Below the pieces are notes generated by a model. That model was not told the origin of the DNA. It ran no database searches and saw only the letters and a program-made list of their open reading frames with translations. Positions 31,195 to 39,327 of a stretch of 64,000 nt of DNA are shown in pieces. A program made the position numbers and the translations under genes. This stretch comes from Bacillota bacterium (lineage in GTDB: Bacteria > Bacillota > Clostridia > Christensenellales > CAG-138): contig JAEWUO010000004.1 of the NCBI GenBank assembly GCA_023459335.1, positions 62,001 through 126,000 of the forward strand. Direction: 5' to 3'. Numbering within the stretch: position 1 is the first letter of the stretch; each line of letters starts with the position of its first letter.

Positions 31195-32478
31195 TTATTT
31201 ACATTTTCTGGATATGACCGCGCCGAGCGCGGTCAGCTTTTTTTCGAGGTACTCGTATCCACGGTCGATGAAGTGGATATTGTTTACATAGGTCGTGCCG
31301 CTGGCGGCAAGCCCGGCGACGATCAGCGACGCGCCGGCCCGCAGGTCGGAGGCGTAGATCTCCGCGCCGTGGAGAGCGTTAATCCCTTTCACCTTTGCGG
31401 TGCTGGTGTCCTTGAGGCTGATCGACGCGCCCATGCGGCGCAGCTCGCGGACGTGGTTGAAGCGGTTTTCGAAGATCGTTTCATTGATGGTCGAGATTCC
31501 GTTGGAGGCGCAGAGATACGCCATGATCGGCTGCTGCAGATCGGTGGGGAAACCGGGGTAAGGCAGCGTCTTGACGTTGATGGCGCGCGGGCGGTCGTCC
31601 ATGATGACGCGGATGTAGAAATCGCGTCCGTCGTCGCCTTCGATAACGCGCGCCCCGCTTTCCATGAGTTTTGCCGAGACGGCCTCCATATGCGTCGGAA
31701 TCACGTTCTTGATGATCACGTCCCCCGCGGTTGCGGCGGCGGCAATCATGAACGTACCTGTTTCGATCTGATCCGGAATGATCGCGTAATTGCAGCCGTG
31801 CAGGCGCGGCCGGCCAGCGATGCGGATCACATCCGTGCCGGCGCCTTTGACGGAAGCGCCCATCATGTTGAGAAAGTTCGCGACGTCGACGACGTGCGGT
31901 TCCTTCGCGACGTTGCTTAACACCGTCTGCCCTTCCGCCATGCTCGCGGCGAGCATCACGTTGATCGTTGCGCCCACGCTGACCATATCGAAGTAGATCT
32001 CCGCGCCGACGAGTTTTTCCGCCCGCGCGCGGACGATGTTTCTATCGCAGTCGAGCTCAACCTCCGCACCAAGCGCCCGCATGCCCTTGATGTGCTGGTC
32101 GATGGGGCGCGCGCCGATGACGCAGCCGCCGGGAAGCGCGAGCTCCACCTCGTGGAAACGCCCCAGCAGCGCGCCCAATAAATAATAAGAAGCGCGCATG
32201 TCTCCGACCGCCTCGCTGAGCGCTTTGGTGGTCGTAAGCGTGCGCGAGTCGATGCGCATGCAGTCGCCTTCCGTATAATCGACACTAACGCCCAGCTCCT
32301 CCAAGATTTCCTTGAGGCTCTGGACGTCCTGAATATGCGGCAGGTTTTCCAGGATGCAGGCTTCGCCGGCAAGAACCGCCGCGGGTATGATGGCGACGGC
32401 GGCGTTTTTTGCGCCGCTGATGGTCACGGTTCCTTCGAGCCGTTGTCCGCCTTTGATCTCAAAACACTCCTTCAGCAT
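31195..32478 (-). CDS. murA: UDP-N-acetylglucosamine 1-carboxyvinyltransferase
   Basis: 427 residues. First committed step of peptidoglycan synthesis: transfer of enolpyruvate to UDP-GlcNAc. The fosfomycin-target cysteine is at 119 in LPGGCVIGARP; GAKNAAVAIIPAA at 22-34, PDQIETGTFMIAAA and PTDLQQPIMA are family motifs. Firmicutes often have two murA genes; this may be either. The ATG at 32478 has no Shine-Dalgarno sequence but lies only 9 bases after a -10 element, so the mRNA is probably almost leaderless. Divergent from perR. Confidence 0.95.
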   Translation of the reverse strand: MLKECFEIKGGQRLEGTVTISGAKNAAVAIIPAAVLAGEACILENLPHIQDVQSLKEILEELGVSVDYTEGDCMRIDSRTLTTTKALSEAVGDMRASYYLLGALLGRFHEVELALPGGCVIGARPIDQHIKGMRALGAEVELDCDRNIVRARAEKLVGAEIYFDMVSVGATINVMLAASMAEGQTVLSNVAKEPHVVDVANFLNMMGASVKGAGTDVIRIAGRPRLHGCNYAIIPDQIETGTFMIAAAATAGDVIIKNVIPTHMEAVSAKLMESGARVIEGDDGRDFYIRVIMDDRPRAINVKTLPYPGFPTDLQQPIMAYLCASNGISTINETIFENRFNHVRELRRMGASISLKDTSTAKVKGINALHGAEIYASDLRAGASLIVAGLAASGTTYVNNIHFIDRGYEYLEKKLTALGAVISRKCK

Positions 32479-32487
32479 ACCAAAGAC

Positions 32488-32516
32488 AGTCTACCGAAAT
32501 CGACAGGATAAGTCAA
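32488..32516 (-). promoter_or_regulatory. murA promoter giving a very short leader
   Basis: Minus strand: -35 TTGACT (32516-32511), a 17-bp spacer and -10 TAGACT (32493-32488). Nine bases separate the -10 from the ATG, so the predicted leader is about 3 nt. Confidence 0.7.
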
Positions 32517-32615
32517 GCAATCATGGCCTGTCCATGAAGACTTGCGCGTCTTCGACAATCTGACGAACAAAGCATGTTCTGCGCAGGCAGACGAAAAGAA
32601 AATCGAAACTGCTAC

Positions 32616-32666
32616 TTGACGAAAGACAGTATCTGTTTTAGTATAATAACAATAATTGTTATTATA
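32616..32666 (+). promoter_or_regulatory. perR promoter with Fur/PerR palindrome
   Basis: -35 TTGACG (32616-32621) with -10 TAGTAT (32639-32644, 17-bp spacer) or TATAAT (32642-32647). The -10 is covered by a perfect 25-bp palindrome at 32642-32666, with half-sites ATAATAACAA and TTGTTATTAT. This fits the PerR/Fur box type and predicts autorepression. Confidence 0.8.
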
Positions 32667-32737
32667 TAGTAATTCATCGGTTTATTTGCGCAGGATTTAT
32701 AAGAAAAGGATCTTTCATTCAGAGGGAGGCGGAATAC

Positions 32738-33133
32738 ATGCGGTATTCACATCAGCGGGAACGCATCTTCCGGGCGGTTTCCGAACGCTGCGATCATCCC
32801 ACGGCAAACATGGTTTACGAACAGCTCAAGGTGGAAATGCCGCGGCTGAGCCTTGGCACCGTCTACCGGAACCTCAACCAGCTCGCCGACGCGGGACGGC
32901 TCAAGAAGATACCGCTTGCGGACGGAAGCTGCCGGTTCGATAAGACGAAGGAAGCGCATTCGCATATTGTATGTGACGAATGCGGCGCCGTGGCGGATGT
33001 GTTTCTTCCTTCGTTTGAGTCGTTCGAACAGGCGATCGCGTCGGAAACCGGTTATGAGCTGCGTTCCTACGATGTAGTGCTGCGCGGTGTTTGCGGCGAT
33101 TGCCGGGTACACGCCGAAAAGGAAGCCGGCTGA
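32738..33133 (+). CDS. perR: PerR/Fur-family peroxide-responsive repressor
   Basis: 131 residues. Winged-helix N-terminal half with LSLGTVYRNLNQLADAG; the structural zinc site is CDECG and CGDC (two CxxC pairs) and HSH at about 73-75 belongs to the regulatory metal site. The next gene is rubrerythrin, a common PerR target in anaerobes, which favours PerR over Fur. GGGAGGCGGAATAC precedes the ATG. A palindromic operator covers its promoter. Confidence 0.88.
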   Translation: MRYSHQRERIFRAVSERCDHPTANMVYEQLKVEMPRLSLGTVYRNLNQLADAGRLKKIPLADGSCRFDKTKEAHSHIVCDECGAVADVFLPSFESFEQAIASETGYELRSYDVVLRGVCGDCRVHAEKEAG

Positions 33134-33219
33134 TTTTATAGCGAATCTGGTCAAATTATGAAGATCCGGCGGGGATCAACCCGAAAAAACAATGAATAAA
33201 CATAGAAGGAGTGTGTATT

Positions 33220-33759
33220 ATGGAACTCAAGGGAAGCAAAACGGAAAAGAACCTGCAGGACGCATTTGCGGGAGAGTCGCAGGCGAGAAACAAGTACACC
33301 TATTTTTCTTCGGTCGCAAAAAAAGCTGGCTTTGAACAAATTTCGGCGATCTTTGCCGAGACGGCGGAAAACGAAAAAGAACACGCGAAGCTTTGGTTCA
33401 AGGCGCTGCACGGCGGCGAAATTCCCGGTCTGGACGAGGCGCTGAAGATGGCCGCCGAGGGTGAGCATTACGAATGGACGGATATGTATAAACGCATGTC
33501 CGAGGAAGCGAAAGCGGAAGGATTCGACAAGCTTTCCTACCAGTTCGCCGCGGTCGCCGCCATCGAAAAAACCCATGAAGAGCGGTATAACGCGCTCGCA
33601 AAGAACCTTAAGGACAGCAAGGTCTATGAAAAAGACGGAAAAGTGATTTGGCAGTGCCGTAACTGCGGATATCTCTACGAGGGAACCAAGGCGCCGGAAG
33701 TCTGCCCGGTCTGCATGCATCCGAAGGCGTTCTTCGAACTTCGCAAAGTCAATTATTGA
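33220..33759 (+). CDS. rbr: Rubrerythrin
   Basis: 179 residues. Non-haem diiron peroxidase that reduces hydrogen peroxide to water in anaerobes. Ferritin-like domain with ligands in AGESQARNKY, ENEKEHA, AAEGEHYE and EKTHEERY; C-terminal rubredoxin domain with CRNCGYLYEG and CPVCMHP. AAGGAG precedes the ATG at 33220 by 8 bases. It lies 86 bases after perR and is probably co-transcribed or PerR-controlled. Confidence 0.96.
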   Translation: MELKGSKTEKNLQDAFAGESQARNKYTYFSSVAKKAGFEQISAIFAETAENEKEHAKLWFKALHGGEIPGLDEALKMAAEGEHYEWTDMYKRMSEEAKAEGFDKLSYQFAAVAAIEKTHEERYNALAKNLKDSKVYEKDGKVIWQCRNCGYLYEGTKAPEVCPVCMHPKAFFELRKVNY

Positions 33760-33838
33760 TCTTTTCAGAAATGGCCGGGCCGTGAGGAGAATTGTCACGG
33801 CGCGGCCAGGCAGGCAACTCGGTTGCTGATTGATGCAG

Positions 33839-33877
33839 AGCGGCGGTTCGCGTTGGTGCGCGCCGCCGCTTTGTTTC
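33839..33877 (+). terminator. Terminator of the perR-rbr unit
   Basis: Stem AGCGGCGG / CCGCCGCT (33839-33846, 33863-33870) with a 16-nt loop, followed by TTGTTTC. Confidence 0.65.
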
Positions 33878-33967
33878 ACGAAAATTCGCGTTTTCAATTC
33901 GCGTTTTCATAGAAACAGTCAAAAAACAGTCAAAAAAACAGCAAAATCTCGTTTGGACCGGCTTTGT

Positions 33968-33994
33968 TAGCACTCTCGTGCGTTTGATGCTAAA
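33968..33994. promoter_or_regulatory. Degenerate CIRCE element upstream of lon
   Basis: The left arm TTAGCACTC (33968-33976) is perfect. It is followed by exactly nine bases and the right arm TGATGCTAA (33986-33994), which matches six of nine positions of GAGTGCTAA. CIRCE is the operator of HrcA. It lies about 50 bp upstream of the predicted lon -35. Confidence 0.55.
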
Positions 33995-34043
33995 AGTTCA
34001 CAGATTTGTGGTCATACTGTAACATTAAACCGCTTTGGGTCGA

Positions 34044-34072
34044 TTGCGCGAACGCGGGATTGCCGCTATACT
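34044..34072 (+). promoter_or_regulatory. lon promoter candidate
   Basis: -35 TTGCGC (34044-34049), a 17-bp spacer and -10 TATACT (34067-34072). It gives a leader of about 120 bases in which no riboswitch was recognised. Confidence 0.6.
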
Positions 34073-34198
34073 GATCTTACGATCGACGATGATGGGAGGG
34101 CTGCAGCTTTCCCTCGCCGGTTTTGATCAAAGGAATTGGTACGAACAGGACAGTCAAGGGGAATAAAGGTCAGCTTGCCCCGGGAGAGGTGAAACAGA

Positions 34199-36574
34199 AT
34201 GGAACTGCATGGAATCGTCACGCTGCCCGTGATTCCGCTTCGCGGGATTGCGGTTTTGCCAAACGAAGTGATGCATTGCGATATTGGACGGAAAAAGACG
34301 CTGTCCGCAATGGAACAGGCGCTTTCAGACGAAGGATACGCGCTGTTTGTTGCGCAGAAAAACGCGAAAGTCGTCGACGTTACGCCGGACGAACTGTATT
34401 CGGTCGGCACGATCTGCCGGATCCGGCAGGTATTCCGCATCCAGAACGATACGGTGCATTTGCTGGTTACCGGCGTCGCGCGGGCGAGGATCGTCAGCGT
34501 GATTTCGGAAAATCCGCATTATACCGCACAGGTGGAGGTGTACGAAGACGTCGAGCCGGACGAATACACCGCCGAAGCGCTGCGCCGCAGGCTCAGCGAA
34601 GGGTTTATGGAGCACGCCGGTCAGCGGGACCGTCTGACGCAGGATCAGAAAGACGCGGTGCTGGCGCTCCAGACGCTTTCGGAACTCACCGACGGAATCG
34701 CGCAGCACGTGGTCACCAAGATTGAAGACAAACAGAAACTGATCGAACAGGAGGACCTCGTCACCCGTGCGGCGAGCCTGCTGGGCATCATCGAAAACGA
34801 GCTGCTGGTCATGCAGGTGGATCGTCGGATCGCGGGCAAGATCAAGGCCGCCGTAGAAAAAAATCAAAAGGAATTCGTCCTGCGCGAGCAGCTTAAGGCC
34901 GTGCAGGAAGAGCTCGGCGAAGGCGAGGACGATCTGCTGGACGGCTACCGCGCGCGCGCGGAGAAGAAAGACCTGCCGGCGGAAGTGAGAAAAGCGCTCA
35001 ATAAACAGATCGACCGCTTCGCCTCGCTGCCGGCCGGCTCTCATGAAGCGCCCATGACGCAGGCGTATATCGAGCTGATCCTCGACCTGCCCTGGACGGA
35101 GGAAACGGTGGACAACCTTGATCTGACGCACGCGCGGCAGATCCTCGACCGAGACCACTTCGGCATGGACAAGGTGAAGACCCGCATCATCGAGACGCTC
35201 GCCGTCCAGCGGCTGACGAACAACCCGCAGGGGCAGATTCTCTGCCTCGTCGGCCCTCCGGGCGTGGGAAAAACATCCATCGTGCGCGGTATCGCGGAGG
35301 CAATGGGACGGAAATTCGTCCGTATGAGCCTCGGCGGCGTACACGACGAGGCGGAAATCCGCGGGCACCGGCGCACGTATATCGGCGCGCAGCCGGGCCG
35401 CGTGATCGAAGCCATGCGCAAGGCGGGTTCGGTCAATCCGATCCTGCTCTTCGACGAAATCGACAAGCTTGGCAAAGATATGCGCGGCGATCCTTCCAGC
35501 GCGATGCTGGAGGTGCTGGACAGCGCGCAGAACTTCTCCTTTACGGATCATTTTCTGGAGCTGCCTTACGATCTGAGCCGCGTCATGATGATCACCACCG
35601 CGAACGACGCGAGTTCGATTCCGCGCCCGCTTCTCGACCGTATGGAGCTCATCGAGGTGCCGAGTTATCTGTTCGATGAAAAGATCGAGATCGCGCGCTG
35701 CCACCTGCTGCCCAAGCAGATGGAGAAGCACGGATTAAAGAAGAGCAATCTCCGCGTGTCCGACGAGGCTTTGGGCCTTCTGATCGGCGGCTACACCCGC
35801 GAGGCCGGCGTGCGCGAACTCGAACGTGTGATCGCGGCCGTCTGCCGCAAGGCAGCCTGCGAACTGGCCGAGGGGAAATCCCGGCTGACGCTCACCGAGC
35901 CGCGCATCACCGAATGGCTGGGTCCCCAGAAATTCAAGAAGATCGAACCGCTCCGCCCCGATACGATCGGCGTGGTCACCGGCCTTGCCTGGACAAGCGT
36001 CGGCGGCGAAACGCTGGAGGTGGAGAGCGCTGCGGTGCCGGGAAAGGGTGTTTTGCAGCTCACGGGCCAGCTCGGCGACGTGATGCAGGAGTCCGCCAAG
36101 GCGGCGATGACTTATGTGCGCGCCAACACCGTACGCTTCGGCATCGATCCCGGTTTTCTGGAAACGCTGGATCTGCACATCCACGTGCCCGAGGGCGCGG
36201 TGCCGAAGGACGGCCCCTCCGCGGGCGTCGCGATGGCGACGGCGTTGGTCTCCGCGCTCACCGGCATTCCGGTCAGGAGCTCTGTTGCCATGACGGGCGA
36301 AGTGACGCTGCGCGGCCGCGTACTGCCGATCGGCGGCCTCCGCGAAAAGCTGCTTGCCGCGGTGCGCGCCGGCGTGGACCGCGTGGTGCTGCCCAAAGCG
36401 AACCGCGAGGATCTCTACGACGTGCCCGCTGACATCAAAGGCGCGCTGAAGATCGATTATGCGGAAACGGTGGACGACGTGCTGAACGTAGCCCTGACGA
36501 TGCATCCGCACGGCAAGGAACCCATGCTTGCGCTGCCGGGTCTGGATATAACGCATGAAGCAGTTCGCCATTAA
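34199..36574 (+). CDS. lon: ATP-dependent protease Lon (LonA)
   Basis: 791 residues, normal. Cytosolic AAA+ serine protease for damaged and regulatory proteins. N-terminal substrate domain; Walker A GPPGVGKTS; LLFDEIDKLG as Walker B; the protease domain with catalytic Ser in PKDGPSAGVAMATA and Lys in IGGLREKLLAAV. GAGAGGTGAAACAGA precedes the ATG. The last 20 bases overlap engB. A CIRCE-like operator upstream suggests HrcA heat-shock control. Confidence 0.97.
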   Translation: MELHGIVTLPVIPLRGIAVLPNEVMHCDIGRKKTLSAMEQALSDEGYALFVAQKNAKVVDVTPDELYSVGTICRIRQVFRIQNDTVHLLVTGVARARIVSVISENPHYTAQVEVYEDVEPDEYTAEALRRRLSEGFMEHAGQRDRLTQDQKDAVLALQTLSELTDGIAQHVVTKIEDKQKLIEQEDLVTRAASLLGIIENELLVMQVDRRIAGKIKAAVEKNQKEFVLREQLKAVQEELGEGEDDLLDGYRARAEKKDLPAEVRKALNKQIDRFASLPAGSHEAPMTQAYIELILDLPWTEETVDNLDLTHARQILDRDHFGMDKVKTRIIETLAVQRLTNNPQGQILCLVGPPGVGKTSIVRGIAEAMGRKFVRMSLGGVHDEAEIRGHRRTYIGAQPGRVIEAMRKAGSVNPILLFDEIDKLGKDMRGDPSSAMLEVLDSAQNFSFTDHFLELPYDLSRVMMITTANDASSIPRPLLDRMELIEVPSYLFDEKIEIARCHLLPKQMEKHGLKKSNLRVSDEALGLLIGGYTREAGVRELERVIAAVCRKAACELAEGKSRLTLTEPRITEWLGPQKFKKIEPLRPDTIGVVTGLAWTSVGGETLEVESAAVPGKGVLQLTGQLGDVMQESAKAAMTYVRANTVRFGIDPGFLETLDLHIHVPEGAVPKDGPSAGVAMATALVSALTGIPVRSSVAMTGEVTLRGRVLPIGGLREKLLAAVRAGVDRVVLPKANREDLYDVPADIKGALKIDYAETVDDVLNVALTMHPHGKEPMLALPGLDITHEAVRH

Positions 36575-37193
36575 TCAATCGGCGTTTCTTACGAGCGTGG
36601 GGCAGGGTCAGAGTTACCCTGCCCCGCTGCCGTGTGAAATCGCGGTGGTCGGACGCAGCAACGTCGGGAAAAGCAGCCTCATCAACTGCCTGACGAACCG
36701 GCAGAAACTTGCGAAGACTTCCCAGACGCCCGGCAAGACGCGGCTGATCAACTATTTTCTGCTGAACAACGCCTTCTATCTCGTCGATCTGCCCGGATAC
36801 GGCTATGCGAAGCGAAGCAAGGACGAGCAGAAGGACTGGGGCGATTTCATCGGCGGATACGTTGCGAGCGGCAGGCCGAAACACCTGTTTCTGCTGATCG
36901 ATATCCGGCATGAACCCTCCGCAGAGGATCGCCAGATGTTCCGATGGACGGTGTATTCCGGCGTTCCGTTCACGCTGATCGCCACCAAGGCGGACAAACT
37001 GCCGAAATCCCAGCGCGCGATCGCGGCGAACAGGGCCGCGAAACTCCTGGGCGCGCCGCCGTTCGCGATCCCCTTCTCCGCGGAGGAATCGATCGGGAAA
37101 GACGCGCTGCTCGAACGCATCGGCCAGATCGTGGAAGACTGCGCGCGGCAGGCGGAACGAGAGCCGGAAGCGGGCCCGGACACGCGCGAATAA
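36555..37193 (+). CDS. engB: Ribosome-biogenesis GTPase EngB (YsxC/YihA)
   Basis: 212 residues. Essential GTPase for assembly of the large ribosomal subunit. G1 GRSNVGKSS at about 35, G2 region TSQTPGKTR, G3 DLPGYGYA, G4 TKADKLPKS. The start lies inside the 3' end of lon, the same lon-ysxC order as in Bacillus. The C-terminal tail (CARQAEREPEAGPDTRE) is acidic and variable. Confidence 0.96.
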   Translation: MKQFAINQSAFLTSVGQGQSYPAPLPCEIAVVGRSNVGKSSLINCLTNRQKLAKTSQTPGKTRLINYFLLNNAFYLVDLPGYGYAKRSKDEQKDWGDFIGGYVASGRPKHLFLLIDIRHEPSAEDRQMFRWTVYSGVPFTLIATKADKLPKSQRAIAANRAAKLLGAPPFAIPFSAEESIGKDALLERIGQIVEDCARQAEREPEAGPDTRE

Positions 37194-37211
37194 CCGCGAT
37201 CGGTAAGGACT

Positions 37212-37250
37212 CCCGCTGTGCGAGAAAAACCGGAGCGGCGGGCTTTTTTT
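37212..37250 (+). terminator. Probable terminator of lon-engB
   Basis: Short stem CCGCT / AGCGG (37213-37217, 37234-37238) with extra pairing around it, followed by CGGGCTTTTTTT. The stem is weak but the T-run is strong. Confidence 0.5.
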
Positions 37251-37268
37251 GCAAAAAAGAACTTTTTC

Positions 37269-37297
37269 TTGACATGCATACATAATTTTTGCATAAT
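37269..37297 (+). promoter_or_regulatory. Promoter of the zinc-ribbon gene
   Basis: -35 TTGACA (37269-37274), a 17-bp spacer and -10 CATAAT (37292-37297), about 40 bases before the ATG at 37338. Confidence 0.75.
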
Positions 37298-37337
37298 ACC
37301 TAGCGTAACGTTTGGAATCGAAGGCAGGGCGAAAACG

Positions 37338-37661
37338 ATGGCATTGCATAAGTGCCCGAAATGCGAACTGAACTACGTTCGCGACGGCGAAGAATACTGT
37401 GAAGTGTGCAAACGCGAGCTCAAACGCACGCAGGCGCGCGGACGGCATACGGACGACGACGCGGACGATGATGAAGTTGTCATGTGTTCCGAGTGCGGCG
37501 AAGTACCCGCCGTGCGCGGCGGCGACCTCTGCCCCTCCTGCCTGAAAGAGAAAAAACGGCAGGTGGAACTTGAGAACGCCTCCGAAGTTTCCGGCGACAA
37601 CGCGTTTGAGGACGAAGATATGCTGGAAGAGGACGAGGAGATCGACGCCGAGGAAGAGTAA
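37338..37661 (+). CDS. Small acidic zinc-ribbon protein
   Basis: 107 residues. Two zinc-ribbon-like units: HKCPKCELNYV with CEVCKREL at 5-28, and MCSECGEVPAV with LCPSCLKEK at about 49-71. The C-terminus is almost wholly acidic (EDEDMLEEDEEIDAEEE). Function unknown; such proteins may bind nucleic acid or a partner protein. The ATG at 37338 begins the conserved part and has only a weak site (AGGGCGAAAA). Good promoter upstream; the phosphoesterase gene follows after 43 bases. Confidence 0.75.
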   Translation: MALHKCPKCELNYVRDGEEYCEVCKRELKRTQARGRHTDDDADDDEVVMCSECGEVPAVRGGDLCPSCLKEKKRQVELENASEVSGDNAFEDEDMLEEDEEIDAEEE

Positions 37662-37704
37662 CGGCGGATCAATCCCGCCGGGGTGCGGAGAGAGGAGCGG
37701 TTGG

Positions 37705-38391
37705 ATGCGGATATACGCCATAGCGGACTTGCATCTTTCGCTCACCTCGGAAAAACCCATGGACGTGTTTGGCGAGGCCTGGCGCGGACATACGGAAAAA
37801 CTGGAACGGAACTGGCGCGATACGGTCGCGGAAGACGACCTCGTGCTGATTCCCGGCGATATCAGTTGGGCAATGCAGCTAAACGCCGCGTTGCCCGATC
37901 TTTTGTTTCTGGGCGCTCTTCCGGGTAAAAAGATCCTGATCAAGGGCAACCACGATTATTGGTGGAGCGCCATCGGCCGCGTCCGCGCCGCGCTTCCCGC
38001 CGGGATGCGCGCGCTGCAGAACGATTCGTTTGCGGAAGACGGCGTCGGCATCTGCGGCAGCCGCGGCTGGCTCTGCCCTGGCAGCGGCAACTTTACGGCG
38101 GACGACGAGAAGATTTATAAAAGAGAACTGGACCGCCTTTCGCTCTCGATTTGCTCTCTGCCGGACGTGGAAACGAAGATCGCCATGCTGCATTATCCGC
38201 CGTTTGCGGACAAGGACCGCGGCAGCGGCTTTACCGAACGGTTTGAAGCGGCGGGCGTGCAGATCGCGGTTTACGGGCATCTGCACGGAGAGGCGAACCG
38301 CAACGCGTTCGAGGGGGAGCGAAACGGAATCGTCTACCACTGCGTCGCGGCGGACAAGCTGGATTTCACGCCGAAGAGAATTTACGGATAA
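37705..38391 (+). CDS. Calcineurin-like metallophosphoesterase
   Basis: 228 residues. Motifs in order: AIADLHLSL (D-x-H), PGDISWAM (GD), KGNHDYWW (GNHD), MLHYPPFADKD and YGHLHGEAN (GHxH), giving a complete dinuclear metal site. Substrate unknown. AGAGGAG precedes the ATG at 37705. Probably co-transcribed with the zinc-ribbon gene; followed by a strong bidirectional terminator. Confidence 0.88.
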   Translation: MRIYAIADLHLSLTSEKPMDVFGEAWRGHTEKLERNWRDTVAEDDLVLIPGDISWAMQLNAALPDLLFLGALPGKKILIKGNHDYWWSAIGRVRAALPAGMRALQNDSFAEDGVGICGSRGWLCPGSGNFTADDEKIYKRELDRLSLSICSLPDVETKIAMLHYPPFADKDRGSGFTERFEAAGVQIAVYGHLHGEANRNAFEGERNGIVYHCVAADKLDFTPKRIYG

Positions 38392-38394
38392 AAA

Positions 38395-38421
38395 ATATCC
38401 GCCGGAAGGCGGATATTTTTG
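38395..38421. terminator. Terminator between phosphoesterase and sortase genes
   Basis: Nine-bp stem ATATCCGCC / GGCGGATAT (38395-38403, 38408-38416) with a GGAA loop, T-run on the plus strand and A-run on the other side, so usable by both convergent genes. Confidence 0.88.
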
Positions 38422-38424
38422 TGT

Positions 38425-39327
38425 TTAACTTGCCGCTTTTTGCTCGCATCGAACGAGCAGTCGGTTCGTGCCGTTGTCCTTGCAGGTCATCAGCGTCAGC
38501 CCCGCGTCCCCTTGATAGGACTTCAGCGCACTGAACGCGTCCGCCGCGATGCTCTTGATCTGATATACCTCATAGCGCACGCGCTGGCCGGTTGCGGCGT
38601 TGGTGAGATAGATTTCGTCTCCGACCTCCAGCTTCTTGAGAATGCCGAAGTGCGCGCCGCTTTTGTAGTTATGCCCGATGATGACGAGGTTTCCGTCCTC
38701 CAGCGGGTCCGGTCCCTTGTAGCGGCAGATGGAAATCTTCAGCAGCTTATACGACCACTTGCCGATGATGGGGAGCTCGACCTCGTATTTCGGGATTTCG
38801 AGGATCCCGATTACGCCGTCTTCGCCAGTCGCCTTAATGATCTTCGCGATCGTTTCATCCAGCGCGGATACCTCCGGCGCGTCGGGCTGCACATATTCGC
38901 CGCTCTCGATTACGCCCGCATTCGATCCGTCGTTGACCAGATGCTCGTTCGCATCCGCCGCGGCGGATACGTCCGCATTCACGTCGGTCTGCTCGTAGTT
39001 TTCGTCCGTCGGTTCCGGCGTATCGGAGATTTCTTCGGTAGCCTCCGGCGAGGGGGAATCGGACAACACGGGCGAAACCGTCGCGTTGGCTTTATAAGCT
39101 TCCAGCAGCGCGTTTGCGTTTTCTCCGGCTGTTTCGCCCTCCAGCATCTTGATGCCGAGGAGCACAAGCGCGACGATACCGAGGAAGATGGCGGTCAGTC
39201 CAAGCGCGCGGATGGCGCGCAGTTCGTTTCGGGCCTTTTTTCCGCTCTCGCGGCGTTCGTCCAGTATGGGCGACAACCCGCCCGCGTTTTTCCGTTTATG
39301 CTGCGGTGCGTTTTTTACGGATGCCAT
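38425..39327 (-). CDS. Sortase (class B/D type)
   Basis: 300 residues. Membrane-anchored transpeptidase that joins LPxTG proteins to the cell wall. One membrane segment at about residues 43-63, then an acidic Ser/Thr/Glu-rich linker of about 90 residues, then the catalytic domain: ILEIPKYEVELPIIG, catalytic His in IIGHNYKSGAHFG, Cys in LTLMTCKDNG and Arg in RLLVRCE. The start at 39327 overlaps the preceding LPQTG gene by 32 bases, so enzyme and substrate are made together. Confidence 0.88.
   Translation of the reverse strand: MASVKNAPQHKRKNAGGLSPILDERRESGKKARNELRAIRALGLTAIFLGIVALVLLGIKMLEGETAGENANALLEAYKANATVSPVLSDSPSPEATEEISDTPEPTDENYEQTDVNADVSAAADANEHLVNDGSNAGVIESGEYVQPDAPEVSALDETIAKIIKATGEDGVIGILEIPKYEVELPIIGKWSYKLLKISICRYKGPDPLEDGNLVIIGHNYKSGAHFGILKKLEVGDEIYLTNAATGQRVRYEVYQIKSIAADAFSALKSYQGDAGLTLMTCKDNGTNRLLVRCEQKAAS

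Noticed and set aside
33872..33880. TGTTTCACG, left half of parS
   Set aside because: The right half does not match; it is part of the terminator tail after rubrerythrin.
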